NCBI RefSeq assembly: GCF_014069875.1
Contig: NZ_CP059676.1
Coordinates: forward strand, 186,001-250,000
Source of the DNA: Flaviflexus equikiangi
GTDB taxonomy: Bacteria; Actinomycetota; Actinomycetes; Actinomycetales; Actinomycetaceae
Direction: 5' to 3'
DNA length: 64,000 nt
The first letter of the stretch is position 1. Each line of letters opens with the position of its first letter. Both the position numbers and the translations under genes were made by a program. The notes under the pieces were generated by a model. It ran no database searches, was not told the origin of the DNA, and worked only from the letters and a program-made list of their open reading frames with translations. This document shows positions 1-7,355 of this stretch, piece after piece.

Positions 1-1
1 C

Positions 2-421
2 ATCGCCACCGGCGATGCTGAGTTCGTCTACCACCCCGTCGCGATCCTGCGCAACGATTTCTCCGCCAAGGGCGCGGCGGCCTTCAAGTACATTGCCGAC
101 AACTCGCCCGAGCATCTTCTCGCCTTCCACAAGAACGTCTTCGAGGACGCGGATGCTGTCCTCAACGGACGCTCCTCGACGATCCCCGACTGGAGCAACA
201 TCGAAGCTGCGGCGCGTGACGCCGGCGTTCCCGAGGACATCGCCTCCTCCATCGAGGAAGAAGCGGACATGGAGTGGGCGTCGACCACGACGCAGGAGTT
301 CCTGACAACCTACCAGGGCACCCCGACAGTCCTTCTCGACGGCAGCCCGACGAACACGTGGGCGGCGAACGACTTCCCGGCCATGCTCGGACTCGCCGAG
401 CCGAAAGCAACAACGGAATAA
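2..421 (+). CDS. DsbA-like thioredoxin-fold protein (C-terminal part)
   Basis: Only the last 139 codons lie in the window; the start is upstream. The piece matches the second half of the actinobacterial DsbA/thioredoxin_4 family. It has a HPVAIL strand, then an Ala-rich helical stretch (AAAFKYIAD, LLAFHKNVF), then the GTPTVLLDG segment that carries the cis-proline next to the active site in thioredoxin folds. The family works in extracytoplasmic disulfide oxidation or reduction and usually has an N-terminal membrane anchor and a CxxC centre, both outside the window, so redox activity cannot be confirmed. The gene ends 61 bp before the tRNA. The family call is fairly safe; the physiological partner is unknown. 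Confidence 0.75.
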   Translation: MATGDAEFVYHPVAILRNDFSAKGAAAFKYIADNSPEHLLAFHKNVFEDADAVLNGRSSTIPDWSNIEAAARDAGVPEDIASSIEEEADMEWASTTTQEFLTTYQGTPTVLLDGSPTNTWAANDFPAMLGLAEPKATTE

Positions 422-482
422 GAATCACAGAGTGCGGGTTGGCTTTGCCCACCATTCGTCTGGCAGAATTGACCCGCACGTT

Positions 483-558
483 GCCGCCTTAGCTCAGCTG
501 GTAGAGCACCCGCCTTGTAAGCGGACGGTCGTCGGTTCGAATCCGACAGGCGGCTCCA
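483..558 (+). tRNA. tRNA-Thr (anticodon TGT)
   Basis: Acceptor arms GCCGCCT (483-489) and AGGCGGC (548-554) pair perfectly. The D arm GCTC/GAGC and the T arm with GGTTCGAATCC are present, and the loop CTTGTAA places TGT at 516-518. The 3' CCA is encoded at 556-558. The outermost pair of the anticodon stem (C509/A525) is mismatched. A strong hairpin follows directly, so this is a single-gene transcription unit. Confidence 0.96.
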
Positions 559-602
559 CAGAGCCCCGACATTCGCCACAAGCGAGATCGGGGCTCTGTT
601 CT
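559..602 (+). terminator. Terminator of tRNA-Thr
   Basis: An 11-bp perfect stem CAGAGCCCCGA (559-569) and TCGGGGCTCTG (588-598) is followed by TTCT. It begins at the base after the encoded CCA. Confidence 0.85.
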
Positions 603-901
603 CGTATCCGCGACTTTTTGCCTCCCGGAAAAGCACGGGAAGCTGGACGTGACCTGTGCACATCATGACAATCGGTGGGTATGTCGGTTCGTCGGCGGGG
701 CGGCGCGGGATCGGACGTCGTATCCGCTGGGTTCCTGACCTGTGCATCTAGCGTTGGTCGAGGTCTGTTCAGCGCGATAAGGCGGCTTCTGAGCATGCTG
801 GGGCGCTCAGCCCCCAGGAATTCTCCAGCTGCGAAGACTTAGTTCCCCAGGTTCCGGTGGGTCAATGAGAGTGCATTATTCCGAAACCAAGGAGCACCCT
901 C
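603..901. other. Intergenic region without a credible gene
   Basis: About 300 bp between the tRNA terminator and the DUF4956 gene. The open frames here, on either strand, are tRNA shadows or short and unlike protein. An 11-bp direct repeat TGACCTGTGCA occurs at 650 and 736. A CTGGGG/CCCCAG hairpin lies near 799-818. The last 15 bases hold AAGGAG, the ribosome binding site of the next gene. The operon promoter should be here, but I cannot place it with confidence. Confidence 0.5.
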
Positions 902-1471
902 GTGACCGCGACACTTCCCATTGCCGTTGATGTTCTCGCCATCAGCATTCTCGTCTTTGGACTCTATTTCCCCCGGCACCGTCGCATGGACATGGCGCTC
1001 GCGTACGTGACGGTCAATGTCGGTGTTCTGGCAGTGGCGGACACTCTCGCCTCCTCCAACGTGGCGGCAGGTCTCGGCCTCGGCCTGTTCGGCGTCCTGT
1101 CGATCATCAGGCTCCGCTCCGAGGAGCTCAACCATCGCGAGATCGCCTACTACTTCGCGGCTCTCGCCATCGGCCTGATCACCGGTCTCGCGGATATCTC
1201 GCCCCTCCAGATCGGTCTCATCGGCCTCATCCTTGCCGTGATCGCGATCATCGATTCGCGGCACGTGTACCCGGTTGAGAGCCGACGCCTCGTTCTGGAT
1301 CGCGCCATGACGAGCCCTCGCGAGATCCGCGACTACGTTGAGTCTCTCTGCGGTGGACGGGTTGTGGACATGACAGTCGACGAAATCGACCTCGTCAAGG
1401 ATTCGACCACGGTTCGCGTCCACATCAAGACTGCCGTCCACCGCCGCGAATCAGTGGAGGCGGCGGCGTGA
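902..1471 (+). CDS. DUF4956 membrane protein
   Basis: 189 aa with a GTG start preceded by AAGGAG. The N-terminal half has four closely spaced hydrophobic segments (about residues 5-21, 32-50, 53-66 and 79-100). They surround the family core GLGLFGVLSIIRLRSEEL and REIAYYFAALAIGLI. A soluble C-terminal domain of about 80 residues follows. DUF4956 proteins are usually encoded beside VTC-domain proteins, often with CotH-like or Cthe_2159-like surface proteins, as here. Their biochemical role is not established. The stop overlaps the GTG of the VTC gene (GTGA), so the two are translationally coupled. A part in a surface-polymer or polyphosphate system is inference from context. Confidence 0.85.
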   Translation: MTATLPIAVDVLAISILVFGLYFPRHRRMDMALAYVTVNVGVLAVADTLASSNVAAGLGLGLFGVLSIIRLRSEELNHREIAYYFAALAIGLITGLADISPLQIGLIGLILAVIAIIDSRHVYPVESRRLVLDRAMTSPREIRDYVESLCGGRVVDMTVDEIDLVKDSTTVRVHIKTAVHRRESVEAAA

Positions 1472-2220
1472 GCACCATGACAGACAACTGGGCGGCAGCA
1501 TTGCCCGGGATCAGTCTCGATGATCTGAACCGTGCAGCCGCCCGTCTCAGTCGAGTCGATCGCAAGTATCTCGTGCGAGAAGGAGATGTCGCCGGGATCC
1601 TTGCGGAGCTCTCCGATGCTCGGGTGCTCGACGTCGATGGATGCCGCTCGACGAGGTACGCTTCCCTCTACTGCGACACTCCCCAGCTCGACGCATTCCA
1701 CTTGGCGGGGCTCTGCCGCAGACGCAGGTTCAAGGTGAGAACTCGGAGCTACGAGGCAGGAGATGAGTTCCTCGAAGTGAAATGGAAGGACGGGCGGGGA
1801 GTCACCCACAAGGTGCGCCAGCCGCTGTGCGGGCCCATCACCAGCCCGCCGTCACAGCGTTTTGTGGAGACGTCTCTCGAAAACGCTGGGATTCGGTGCG
1901 CGGTCAACACGCTCGAACCCGTGCTGCAGACTGGCTATGCGCGCACCACCCTCCTCCTGCCGGGCGACGAGGCGAGAGCAACGATCGACAGTGATCTCGC
2001 CTGGACGTCCGCCACTGGCAGTGCCCGCGTGAACGGCATGTCGATCATCGAAACGAAGGCTGGTTCACGACTGACCAGCCTCGATCTGATCCTTCATCGC
2101 CACCGCTATCGCGCCCTTCCGATGTCGAAGTACGGCGTGGGAATGGTTGTGACCAGGCCAGGCCTGCCGGCAGAAAAATGGCATCGCACCCTTCGACTGT
2201 TAGAAAGCACAATCTCATGA
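1468..2220 (+). CDS. VTC-domain protein (triphosphate tunnel fold, polyphosphate polymerase-like)
   Basis: 250 aa, GTG start overlapping the previous stop. Charged beta-strand motifs of the VTC/triphosphate-tunnel fold appear in order: RVDRKYLV near the N-terminus, RYASLYCDTP, FKVRTRSYE, FLEVKWK and SIIETKAG. In this fold, alternating Lys/Arg residues bind the triphosphate and Glu residues bind the metal. In yeast the VTC domain makes polyphosphate; most bacterial homologues are uncharacterised. There is no signal peptide or membrane segment, so it should be cytoplasmic and probably meets DUF4956 at the membrane. The stop overlaps the ATG of the lipoprotein gene. Fold call is solid; enzymatic activity is inference. 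Confidence 0.85.
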   Translation: MSTMTDNWAAALPGISLDDLNRAAARLSRVDRKYLVREGDVAGILAELSDARVLDVDGCRSTRYASLYCDTPQLDAFHLAGLCRRRRFKVRTRSYEAGDEFLEVKWKDGRGVTHKVRQPLCGPITSPPSQRFVETSLENAGIRCAVNTLEPVLQTGYARTTLLLPGDEARATIDSDLAWTSATGSARVNGMSIIETKAGSRLTSLDLILHRHRYRALPMSKYGVGMVVTRPGLPAEKWHRTLRLLESTIS

Positions 2221-3887
2221 ACCGACTCATCACCTGTACAGCCCTGATCTGCACCGTGGCCCTGCTCTCCGCATGCTCCGACAGCAGCGGGGCGGCCACT
2301 GAACAGCAGAGCACCGAGCAGAGCACGGAGCAGAGCACCGAGCAGAGTACGGAGCAGGCCGCGACGCTCTCGGGATCAAACCTCGATGAGGTTCGAGCCA
2401 CCGTGAAGGAAGCGCATTCGGTCGATGACCTCTCGGATGATGTGACAGACCTCCTTCTCGACGGCAGCTCGGTCACCGGCGGGGATGGCAGCGTCAGCGC
2501 GGCTGTCGGATCCGTGACGATCACCGCCGCTGGAACCTACCGTCTGAGTGGAGAGTTCGATGGCACAGTGATTGTCGCCGCGGCCGATACGGACAAGGTC
2601 GGGATCATTCTCGACGGTGTGGAAATCCAATCCGTCGACGGGCCGGCCCTTGCCGTGACCTCCGCGGACGAGGTGACGATCAGCCTGGCCGAGGGGACGG
2701 AGAACGTCCTCGCCGATTCCGCGGCCTACTCCGACGAAACAGACGACGCCCCCAATGCTGCCCTGTTCAGCTCCGCGGATCTCTCGATCACCGGAAACGG
2801 GTCCCTGTCCGTCACCGGCCTCTACAACGACGCGATTGCGTCGAAAGACGGCCTTGTCATCGAATCGGGAACGATCACTGTCGATGCTGTCGACGACGGC
2901 ATCCGCGGCAAGGACTATCTCGTTGTGAAGGGCGGCGATATCGCGATCACGTCGGGAGGGCACGCGATGAAGTCCGACAATGCCGACGATATGACGGTCG
3001 GCTACATCGATATCCAAGGCGGCCAGATCGTCATCGACACGGGGGAGGATGGGGCGAATGCTCAAACAGTTCTCATGGCCGACACCTCGGTCACGATCAG
3101 CGCAGCCGATGATGGAATCCACGCTGACGGCTACCTCGTGGTCGACGGGGCGACGGTCACCATCGACGAGAGCTACGAGGGTCTCGAAGGAACGGTGGTT
3201 GCCATCCTCGACGGGACCATCGACATCACGTCGAGCGATGATGGAATAAACGGATCAACCGGCGATGATGTGACCTCCTCGGCTGGCGATGTCATCGTCT
3301 ACATCGGCGGCGGAGACACGGTGATCGATGCGGGAGGTGACGGCTTCGACTCCAACGGCAACGCCGAGATGACAGGCGGGAGTCTCATCATTCACGGCCC
3401 CACCGATTCTGCGAATGGTGCAATCGATGTCGACGGCACGTTCACGATCAGCGGCGGAACCCTGTACGCCGCGGGTGCGTCGGGCATGGCGCAGACCCCC
3501 GCCGCAGACTCCGCCCAGGGCTGGGTCACGGCCAACGTCAATGCCACCAGCGGAAGCACGATCACGATCGCCGATGCTGAGGGCACGGAACTCGACAGCT
3601 TCCAGGCTGCACAGGTCAGCCAGAATATTGTCATCTCCGTCCCCGGGATGGTGACTGGCGAGACGTACACCGTCTCGGTTGATGGTCAGCAGGCCGCGGA
3701 GGTTGTCGCGGGACAGGGCGGGTCTGCCATGGGGCCGGGAGGAATGCAGGGCGGTGTGCCTGGTCAGCGGCCGGGCCAGGTGCCGGGGCCAGGCGACGGG
3801 ACAGATGAGGGCTGGGGAGAAGGTCCCCAGTCGCCCACGCAGGAGGATCCGGGAGCAGAGGAATCGGCAGACTCGGAAACCGCGTAG
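2217..3887 (+). CDS. Secreted lipoprotein with Cthe_2159-type beta-helix (carbohydrate-binding family)
   Basis: 556 aa. The ATG at 2217 sits in ATGA overlapping the VTC stop and gives a clean lipoprotein signal with lipobox LSAC (lipidated Cys20); a longer open frame from 2178 would spoil it. After the lipobox comes a low-complexity linker with four STEQ units. About 420 residues of right-handed beta-helix follow, with recurring turns such as SVDGPALAV, SKDGLVIES, DGIRGKDYLVVKGGD and DGIHADGYLVVDG. This matches the Cthe_2159 / carbohydrate-binding family (PF14262). The tail is Gly/Pro/Glu-rich. It is anchored outside the membrane and presumably binds or scaffolds a wall polymer. Binding to a specific glycan is not shown by the sequence. 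Confidence 0.85.
   Translation: MNRLITCTALICTVALLSACSDSSGAATEQQSTEQSTEQSTEQSTEQAATLSGSNLDEVRATVKEAHSVDDLSDDVTDLLLDGSSVTGGDGSVSAAVGSVTITAAGTYRLSGEFDGTVIVAAADTDKVGIILDGVEIQSVDGPALAVTSADEVTISLAEGTENVLADSAAYSDETDDAPNAALFSSADLSITGNGSLSVTGLYNDAIASKDGLVIESGTITVDAVDDGIRGKDYLVVKGGDIAITSGGHAMKSDNADDMTVGYIDIQGGQIVIDTGEDGANAQTVLMADTSVTISAADDGIHADGYLVVDGATVTIDESYEGLEGTVVAILDGTIDITSSDDGINGSTGDDVTSSAGDVIVYIGGGDTVIDAGGDGFDSNGNAEMTGGSLIIHGPTDSANGAIDVDGTFTISGGTLYAAGASGMAQTPAADSAQGWVTANVNATSGSTITIADAEGTELDSFQAAQVSQNIVISVPGMVTGETYTVSVDGQQAAEVVAGQGGSAMGPGGMQGGVPGQRPGQVPGPGDGTDEGWGEGPQSPTQEDPGAEESADSETA
2310..2357 (+). repeat. Four tandem 12-bp repeats coding STEQ
   Basis: Units of the form AGCAC(C/G)GAGCAG at 2310, 2322, 2334 and 2346, the last with one change (AGTACG). 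They encode STEQ four times in the linker after the lipidated Cys. Unit gain or loss would keep the reading frame, so linker length could vary between strains. Confidence 0.9.
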
Positions 3888-3902
3888 CGCGAGGAACAGA
3901 AA

Positions 3903-3935
3903 TGAGGGGCGTCCCCGCATTCAGGACGCCCCTCA
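3903..3935 (+). terminator. Hairpin ending the DUF4956-VTC-lipoprotein operon
   Basis: A 12-bp perfect stem TGAGGGGCGTCC (3903-3914) and GGACGCCCCTCA (3924-3935), 16 bp after the lipoprotein stop. There is no T-run, which is common in high-GC actinobacteria. Confidence 0.75.
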
Positions 3936-4077
3936 CTCCTGGTGTGGCCAACTGAAATAGTACATGCAATCTCTAGGCACTGCATGGCGGATCGGTGTGC
4001 AACGACTGTGACGAATCCGAAGGGAAGACACTCGGGAGATTCGAACGGCAGGTGCCCAGGAGCCGGCAGAGACAGGT

Positions 4078-4107
4078 GTTCCCCGGCAGGATCACCCGCC
4101 GGGGAAC
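4078..4107 (-). terminator. Terminator of ppc
   Basis: A perfect 10-bp stem GTTCCCCGGC (4078-4087) and GCCGGGGAAC (4098-4107) lies 12 bp beyond the ppc stop on the minus strand. Confidence 0.75.
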
Positions 4108-4119
4108 GAGAGACTGTTC

Positions 4120-6912
4120 CTAGCCCGTGTTGCGCATCCCGGCCGCGATGCCATTGATCGTGGTCAGGAGGGCGCGTTTGAGGTCTTCGCTTGCTTCCCC
4201 GTCATCGAGTTGGCGGATGCGGGTGAGGAGATTGACCTGCATGTAGTTGATCGGATGGAGGTACTGGTCGCGCACTTCCAGCGTCCGGCGGAGGACAGGA
4301 TTCGATTCGAGGAGCTGCTCCTCTCCCGTGAGGGCGCCGATCTCCTCGAGAGTGATCTCGAACTCCTCCCGGATGAGATGGAAGAGCGGCCACAGCCTCT
4401 CGGGCGCCAGCGAGCGCACGTAATGCTGGGCAATACCCAGGTCGGTCTTCTTCGCCGTCATCTCCACGTTCGAGACGACCGCACGGAAGAAGTGCCAGCC
4501 CTCGTACATATCCTTCAGCTCATCGCCATACCCGGCCTGACGTGCCGCTCGAAGTGCGGTGCCGACACCGAACCAGCCGGGAACGATCTGGCGCGACTGC
4601 GTCCACCCGAACACCCAGGGGATGGCACGCAGACCATCGATCCCCGAATCCGCGGTCGTCCTCTTGGAGGGCCGCGAACCGATGTTGAGCATGCCGAGCT
4701 GTTCCACCGGGGTGGTGGTCACGAAATACTCCGGCAGGTCCGGGTCGTCGATGAGCTGGCGGTAGCGTCGGAAAGCGGCCTCCGACATGTATTCCATGAG
4801 CCGGTCGCGCGAAACCTGAACGTCGTGGGGTGCACGTGCTGCACGGTGCAGGGAGGAGGCCTCCATGACTGCCGCGACAGTCAGCTCAAGGTTCTCTCGA
4901 GCCAGTTCGGGATGAAGGTACTTGTCGGAGATGACCTCACCCTGCTCGGTGAACTTCATCTCCCCATCGAGCACACCATATGGCTGGGACAGGATCGAAT
5001 CGTAGGTGGGGCCGCCGCCGCGGCCGACAGATCCGCCGCGGCCGTGGAAGAGCCGCAGGTCGATGCCGTGCTTGGCGCACACATCGCGCAGGCGGCGCTG
5101 TGCCTGATGGATCTCCCACTGCGACGTGAGGACACCCGAATCCTTGTTGGAATCCGAGTAGCCGAGCATGACCTCCTGAAGATTCCCCCTCATGCGAACG
5201 ATCTCGCGATAGGAGGGATCGGAGAACAGGGTATCGAGGATCGTGTCCGCGATCCGCAGCTCCTGGACCTCCTCGAGCAGGGGTACGAACCCGATCGCCG
5301 CATGGCCTCGAGATGACTCGCTCGGGATCTCGATGAGGCCGGCTTCGCGGGCGATCACGGCGGCGGCGAGAATATCGTGCGCGCCGTGCGTCATCGAGAC
5401 GATGTATGTTTCGGCCACGTCGGGGCCATAGATGTTCTGGGCGCGTGCGATCTCGGCGAACGTGTCATACGTGCGCTGCTGGGCTTCGGGAATATCCATG
5501 GTGCCGTGGGCCAGGCCTGGGCCGGCCAAGGGCCTCTTTGACGCGAGCTCGCGGGAGAGCACCTCGGTGCGCTCCTCCACCGACATGTCCGCATACGGCG
5601 TCCCGTGTTCGCCGAGACGATCGAAGAGCTGGCTGAGAAGCTCGTGATGCTTCGCCGAATGTTCGCGGACGTCGATCGCGGCAAGCGTGAGCCCGATACC
5701 GCCGAGGGTGCGGCGCACGTCCCCTGCCAGGCCGGTGATGACGCGCTCCGACTTCGTCCGCTCGAGAGCGTCGATGATGATCTCGAGGTCGTCACGGATC
5801 TCGTTCGTGCACGCGTAGTCGGACCCGGGAACGTGCGGGGTTCCTTCGTTGATGCGGGAGCGTGTGTTGAGGAACTTGCCCTTCATGAGCTCCACCTTGA
5901 GGCGGAACGGCTCGTCCTGGAAGAGCTCGTGCACGAAGCCCGGGAAGCGGGGAAGAGCCTTGAGGTCAGCCGCGATCGAAGCGGCCAGCCTCTCGTCGGG
6001 CTTGACGAGCTTCGTCGACACGGAGAGGACCTGCGACGCGTATTCGAGCTTCTCGAGGGCGACAGTGATCGCCTCGTTCGCCTGCATGCGCAGGATCTCA
6101 GCCGTCACCTCGGGGGTGACGAACGGGTTGCCGTCGCGGTCCCCGCCGATCCACGAGAACAGCTGAAGAGGCTCGCTCGACGAGTCCAGCTCCACGCCGG
6201 CAGCGTCGAGCTCGGCCGCGAGGAGAGCGACAGTCCCGGGAAGAGCATCCGTGTAGAGGGACTTCAGGTAGTAGAGGAGGTTGCGCGCCTCGTCGACCGG
6301 GGTCGGAGCGGTGCGGCGCAGCTCATCCGTCTGCCACAGCAGCTCGATGATCTCGGCGAGGCGCCTGTCCTGCCTGCGGCGAGCAGCCGTCCCCTCGACG
6401 GTGTCCTCGGAGAGAACATCGAAGAGTCGACGCAGCTTCGCGAGGACTGCGCGCCGTGAGGCCTCGGTCGGATGAGCGGTGAAGACGAGACGGATGTCGA
6501 GCTTGTTGGCGATCCGTGCAAGCTCGTCGGTTCCGAGAGAATCGGTGATGCGGGCGACGGCGCGCTGGATCCAATCCTCCTGCTCGGGACGATTGTTGCG
6601 GGCGCGGGCACGCTGGTTCTGCTCTGCCGTGTTGGCGAGCTGGAAGTACAGGGTGAAGGCACGGACAAGATCCGTGACCCGCTCCATCGGAACATCGCGA
6701 AGCTCTTCCGCCATGCGGGAGAAGACCTCGATCCGATTATCGGACTGCTGGGCCTCCTTCGCGAGCTGGCGAATGCGCTCGACCTGGTCGAGAAGATCCT
6801 CACCCTTCTGTTCGGCGAGAATCCTGCCAAGCATGGTGGCAAGCCGGCGGACATCGGCGCGGAGTTCCGCATCCGTATCCCCGTACTGATCTAATTCAAT
6901 GTTTTCGGACAC
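4120..6912 (-). CDS. ppc: Phosphoenolpyruvate carboxylase
   Basis: 930 aa, full length for the family. Converts phosphoenolpyruvate and bicarbonate to oxaloacetate, the main anaplerotic step. The signatures are intact: FTAHPTEASRR near residue 142 with the catalytic His, GYSDSNKDSG near 582, the FHGRGGSVGRGGGP loop near 620, and the conserved C-terminal end MRNTG. The GTG at 6912 is chosen because AAGGAGG precedes it by a normal distance and the protein then begins VSENIELD; the longer open frame adds 23 unconserved residues. Transcribed alone, divergent from the copper operon, with its own terminator. Its 5' region shares a short promoter segment with four inverted repeats. Confidence 0.97.
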   Translation of the reverse strand: MSENIELDQYGDTDAELRADVRRLATMLGRILAEQKGEDLLDQVERIRQLAKEAQQSDNRIEVFSRMAEELRDVPMERVTDLVRAFTLYFQLANTAEQNQRARARNNRPEQEDWIQRAVARITDSLGTDELARIANKLDIRLVFTAHPTEASRRAVLAKLRRLFDVLSEDTVEGTAARRRQDRRLAEIIELLWQTDELRRTAPTPVDEARNLLYYLKSLYTDALPGTVALLAAELDAAGVELDSSSEPLQLFSWIGGDRDGNPFVTPEVTAEILRMQANEAITVALEKLEYASQVLSVSTKLVKPDERLAASIAADLKALPRFPGFVHELFQDEPFRLKVELMKGKFLNTRSRINEGTPHVPGSDYACTNEIRDDLEIIIDALERTKSERVITGLAGDVRRTLGGIGLTLAAIDVREHSAKHHELLSQLFDRLGEHGTPYADMSVEERTEVLSRELASKRPLAGPGLAHGTMDIPEAQQRTYDTFAEIARAQNIYGPDVAETYIVSMTHGAHDILAAAVIAREAGLIEIPSESSRGHAAIGFVPLLEEVQELRIADTILDTLFSDPSYREIVRMRGNLQEVMLGYSDSNKDSGVLTSQWEIHQAQRRLRDVCAKHGIDLRLFHGRGGSVGRGGGPTYDSILSQPYGVLDGEMKFTEQGEVISDKYLHPELARENLELTVAAVMEASSLHRAARAPHDVQVSRDRLMEYMSEAAFRRYRQLIDDPDLPEYFVTTTPVEQLGMLNIGSRPSKRTTADSGIDGLRAIPWVFGWTQSRQIVPGWFGVGTALRAARQAGYGDELKDMYEGWHFFRAVVSNVEMTAKKTDLGIAQHYVRSLAPERLWPLFHLIREEFEITLEEIGALTGEEQLLESNPVLRRTLEVRDQYLHPINYMQVNLLTRIRQLDDGEASEDLKRALLTTINGIAAGMRNTG

Positions 6913-6968
6913 GCGTCCTCCTTGTGTGACGGACGATCGCAACTTTAGTGCACGGCGCGGGGATATTG

Positions 6969-6988
6969 CCCACCGGTCCACCGGTGGG
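6969..6988. promoter_or_regulatory. Perfect inverted repeat in the ppc/copZ divergent promoter
   Basis: CCCACCGG, a 4-base centre TCCA, then CCGGTGGG. It abuts the next palindrome. No regulator recognised; candidate operator for ppc or the copper operon. Confidence 0.5.
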
Positions 6989-7006
6989 ATAGGACATATG
7001 TCCTAT
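6989..7006. promoter_or_regulatory. 18-bp perfect palindrome, candidate operator
   Basis: ATAGGACATATGTCCTAT is fully symmetric. It sits directly between the inverted repeat at 6969 and the first CsoR operator. Size and symmetry suit a dimeric regulator; I do not recognise which. Confidence 0.55.
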
Positions 7007-7011
7007 GGCGT

Positions 7012-7030
7012 TATACCCCCTAGGGGTATA
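7012..7030. promoter_or_regulatory. CsoR operator 1
   Basis: TATACCCCCTAGGGGTATA: TATACCCC and GGGGTATA arms around CTA. This is the classic copper-sensing CsoR operator pattern, and csoR is the third gene of the operon, so autoregulation by copper is expected. Confidence 0.85.
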
Positions 7031-7044
7031 GTGTGAAGTCTCAT

Positions 7045-7061
7045 ATACCCCACGGGGGTAT
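7045..7061. promoter_or_regulatory. CsoR operator 2
   Basis: ATACCCC, ACG, GGGGTAT: the same arms as operator 1. Its centre lies 32 bp from that of operator 1, about three helical turns. It lies 35 bp before the copZ start, so it probably overlaps the start of transcription. Confidence 0.85.
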
Positions 7062-7095
7062 CGGACGAGCCCGTGAGGGCAGGGGAGGGAACACC

Positions 7096-7305
7096 ATGGC
7101 AACAACAGAATTCACCGTGACCGGCATGACATGCGGCAACTGCGAGCGCCACGTATCGGAAGAAGTCTCCGCAATCGAGGGCGTCGAGAGCGTCGCCGTG
7201 TCCCACGTGACCGGGATTCTCTCCGTCACAGCGAGCAGGGATATCGATGACGCTGATGTCATCGCAGCGGTCGACGAGGCCGGCTACGAGGCTGTCCGCG
7301 CCTAG
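7096..7305 (+). CDS. copZ: CopZ-like copper chaperone (single HMA domain)
   Basis: 69 aa. The ATG at 7096 follows AGGGGAGGGA at normal spacing; an upstream in-frame ATG at 7033 lies inside the operator region and is not used. The protein is one heavy-metal-associated domain with GMTCGNC near the N-terminus (Cu(I) ligands in CxxC) and the closing EAGYEAV. It is a small cytoplasmic protein expected to hand Cu(I) to the N-terminal domains of CopA, encoded 50 bp downstream. Its CxxC reads CGNC, whereas the CopA copies read CASC. Confidence 0.92.
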   Translation: MATTEFTVTGMTCGNCERHVSEEVSAIEGVESVAVSHVTGILSVTASRDIDDADVIAAVDEAGYEAVRA

Positions 7306-7355
7306 CCTGACCGCCCCGCCGAGAACCAACTGTCAAGTCAAGAACCGAGGAACGC

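Noticed and set aside
494-796. Minus-strand open frame across the tRNA region with a GFEPTT-like peptide
   Set aside because: It is the well-known false translation of the antisense of a tRNA gene.
4210-6459. Long plus-strand frames inside ppc
   Set aside because: Antisense shadows of a strongly conserved gene; no protein-like motifs or ribosome sites.
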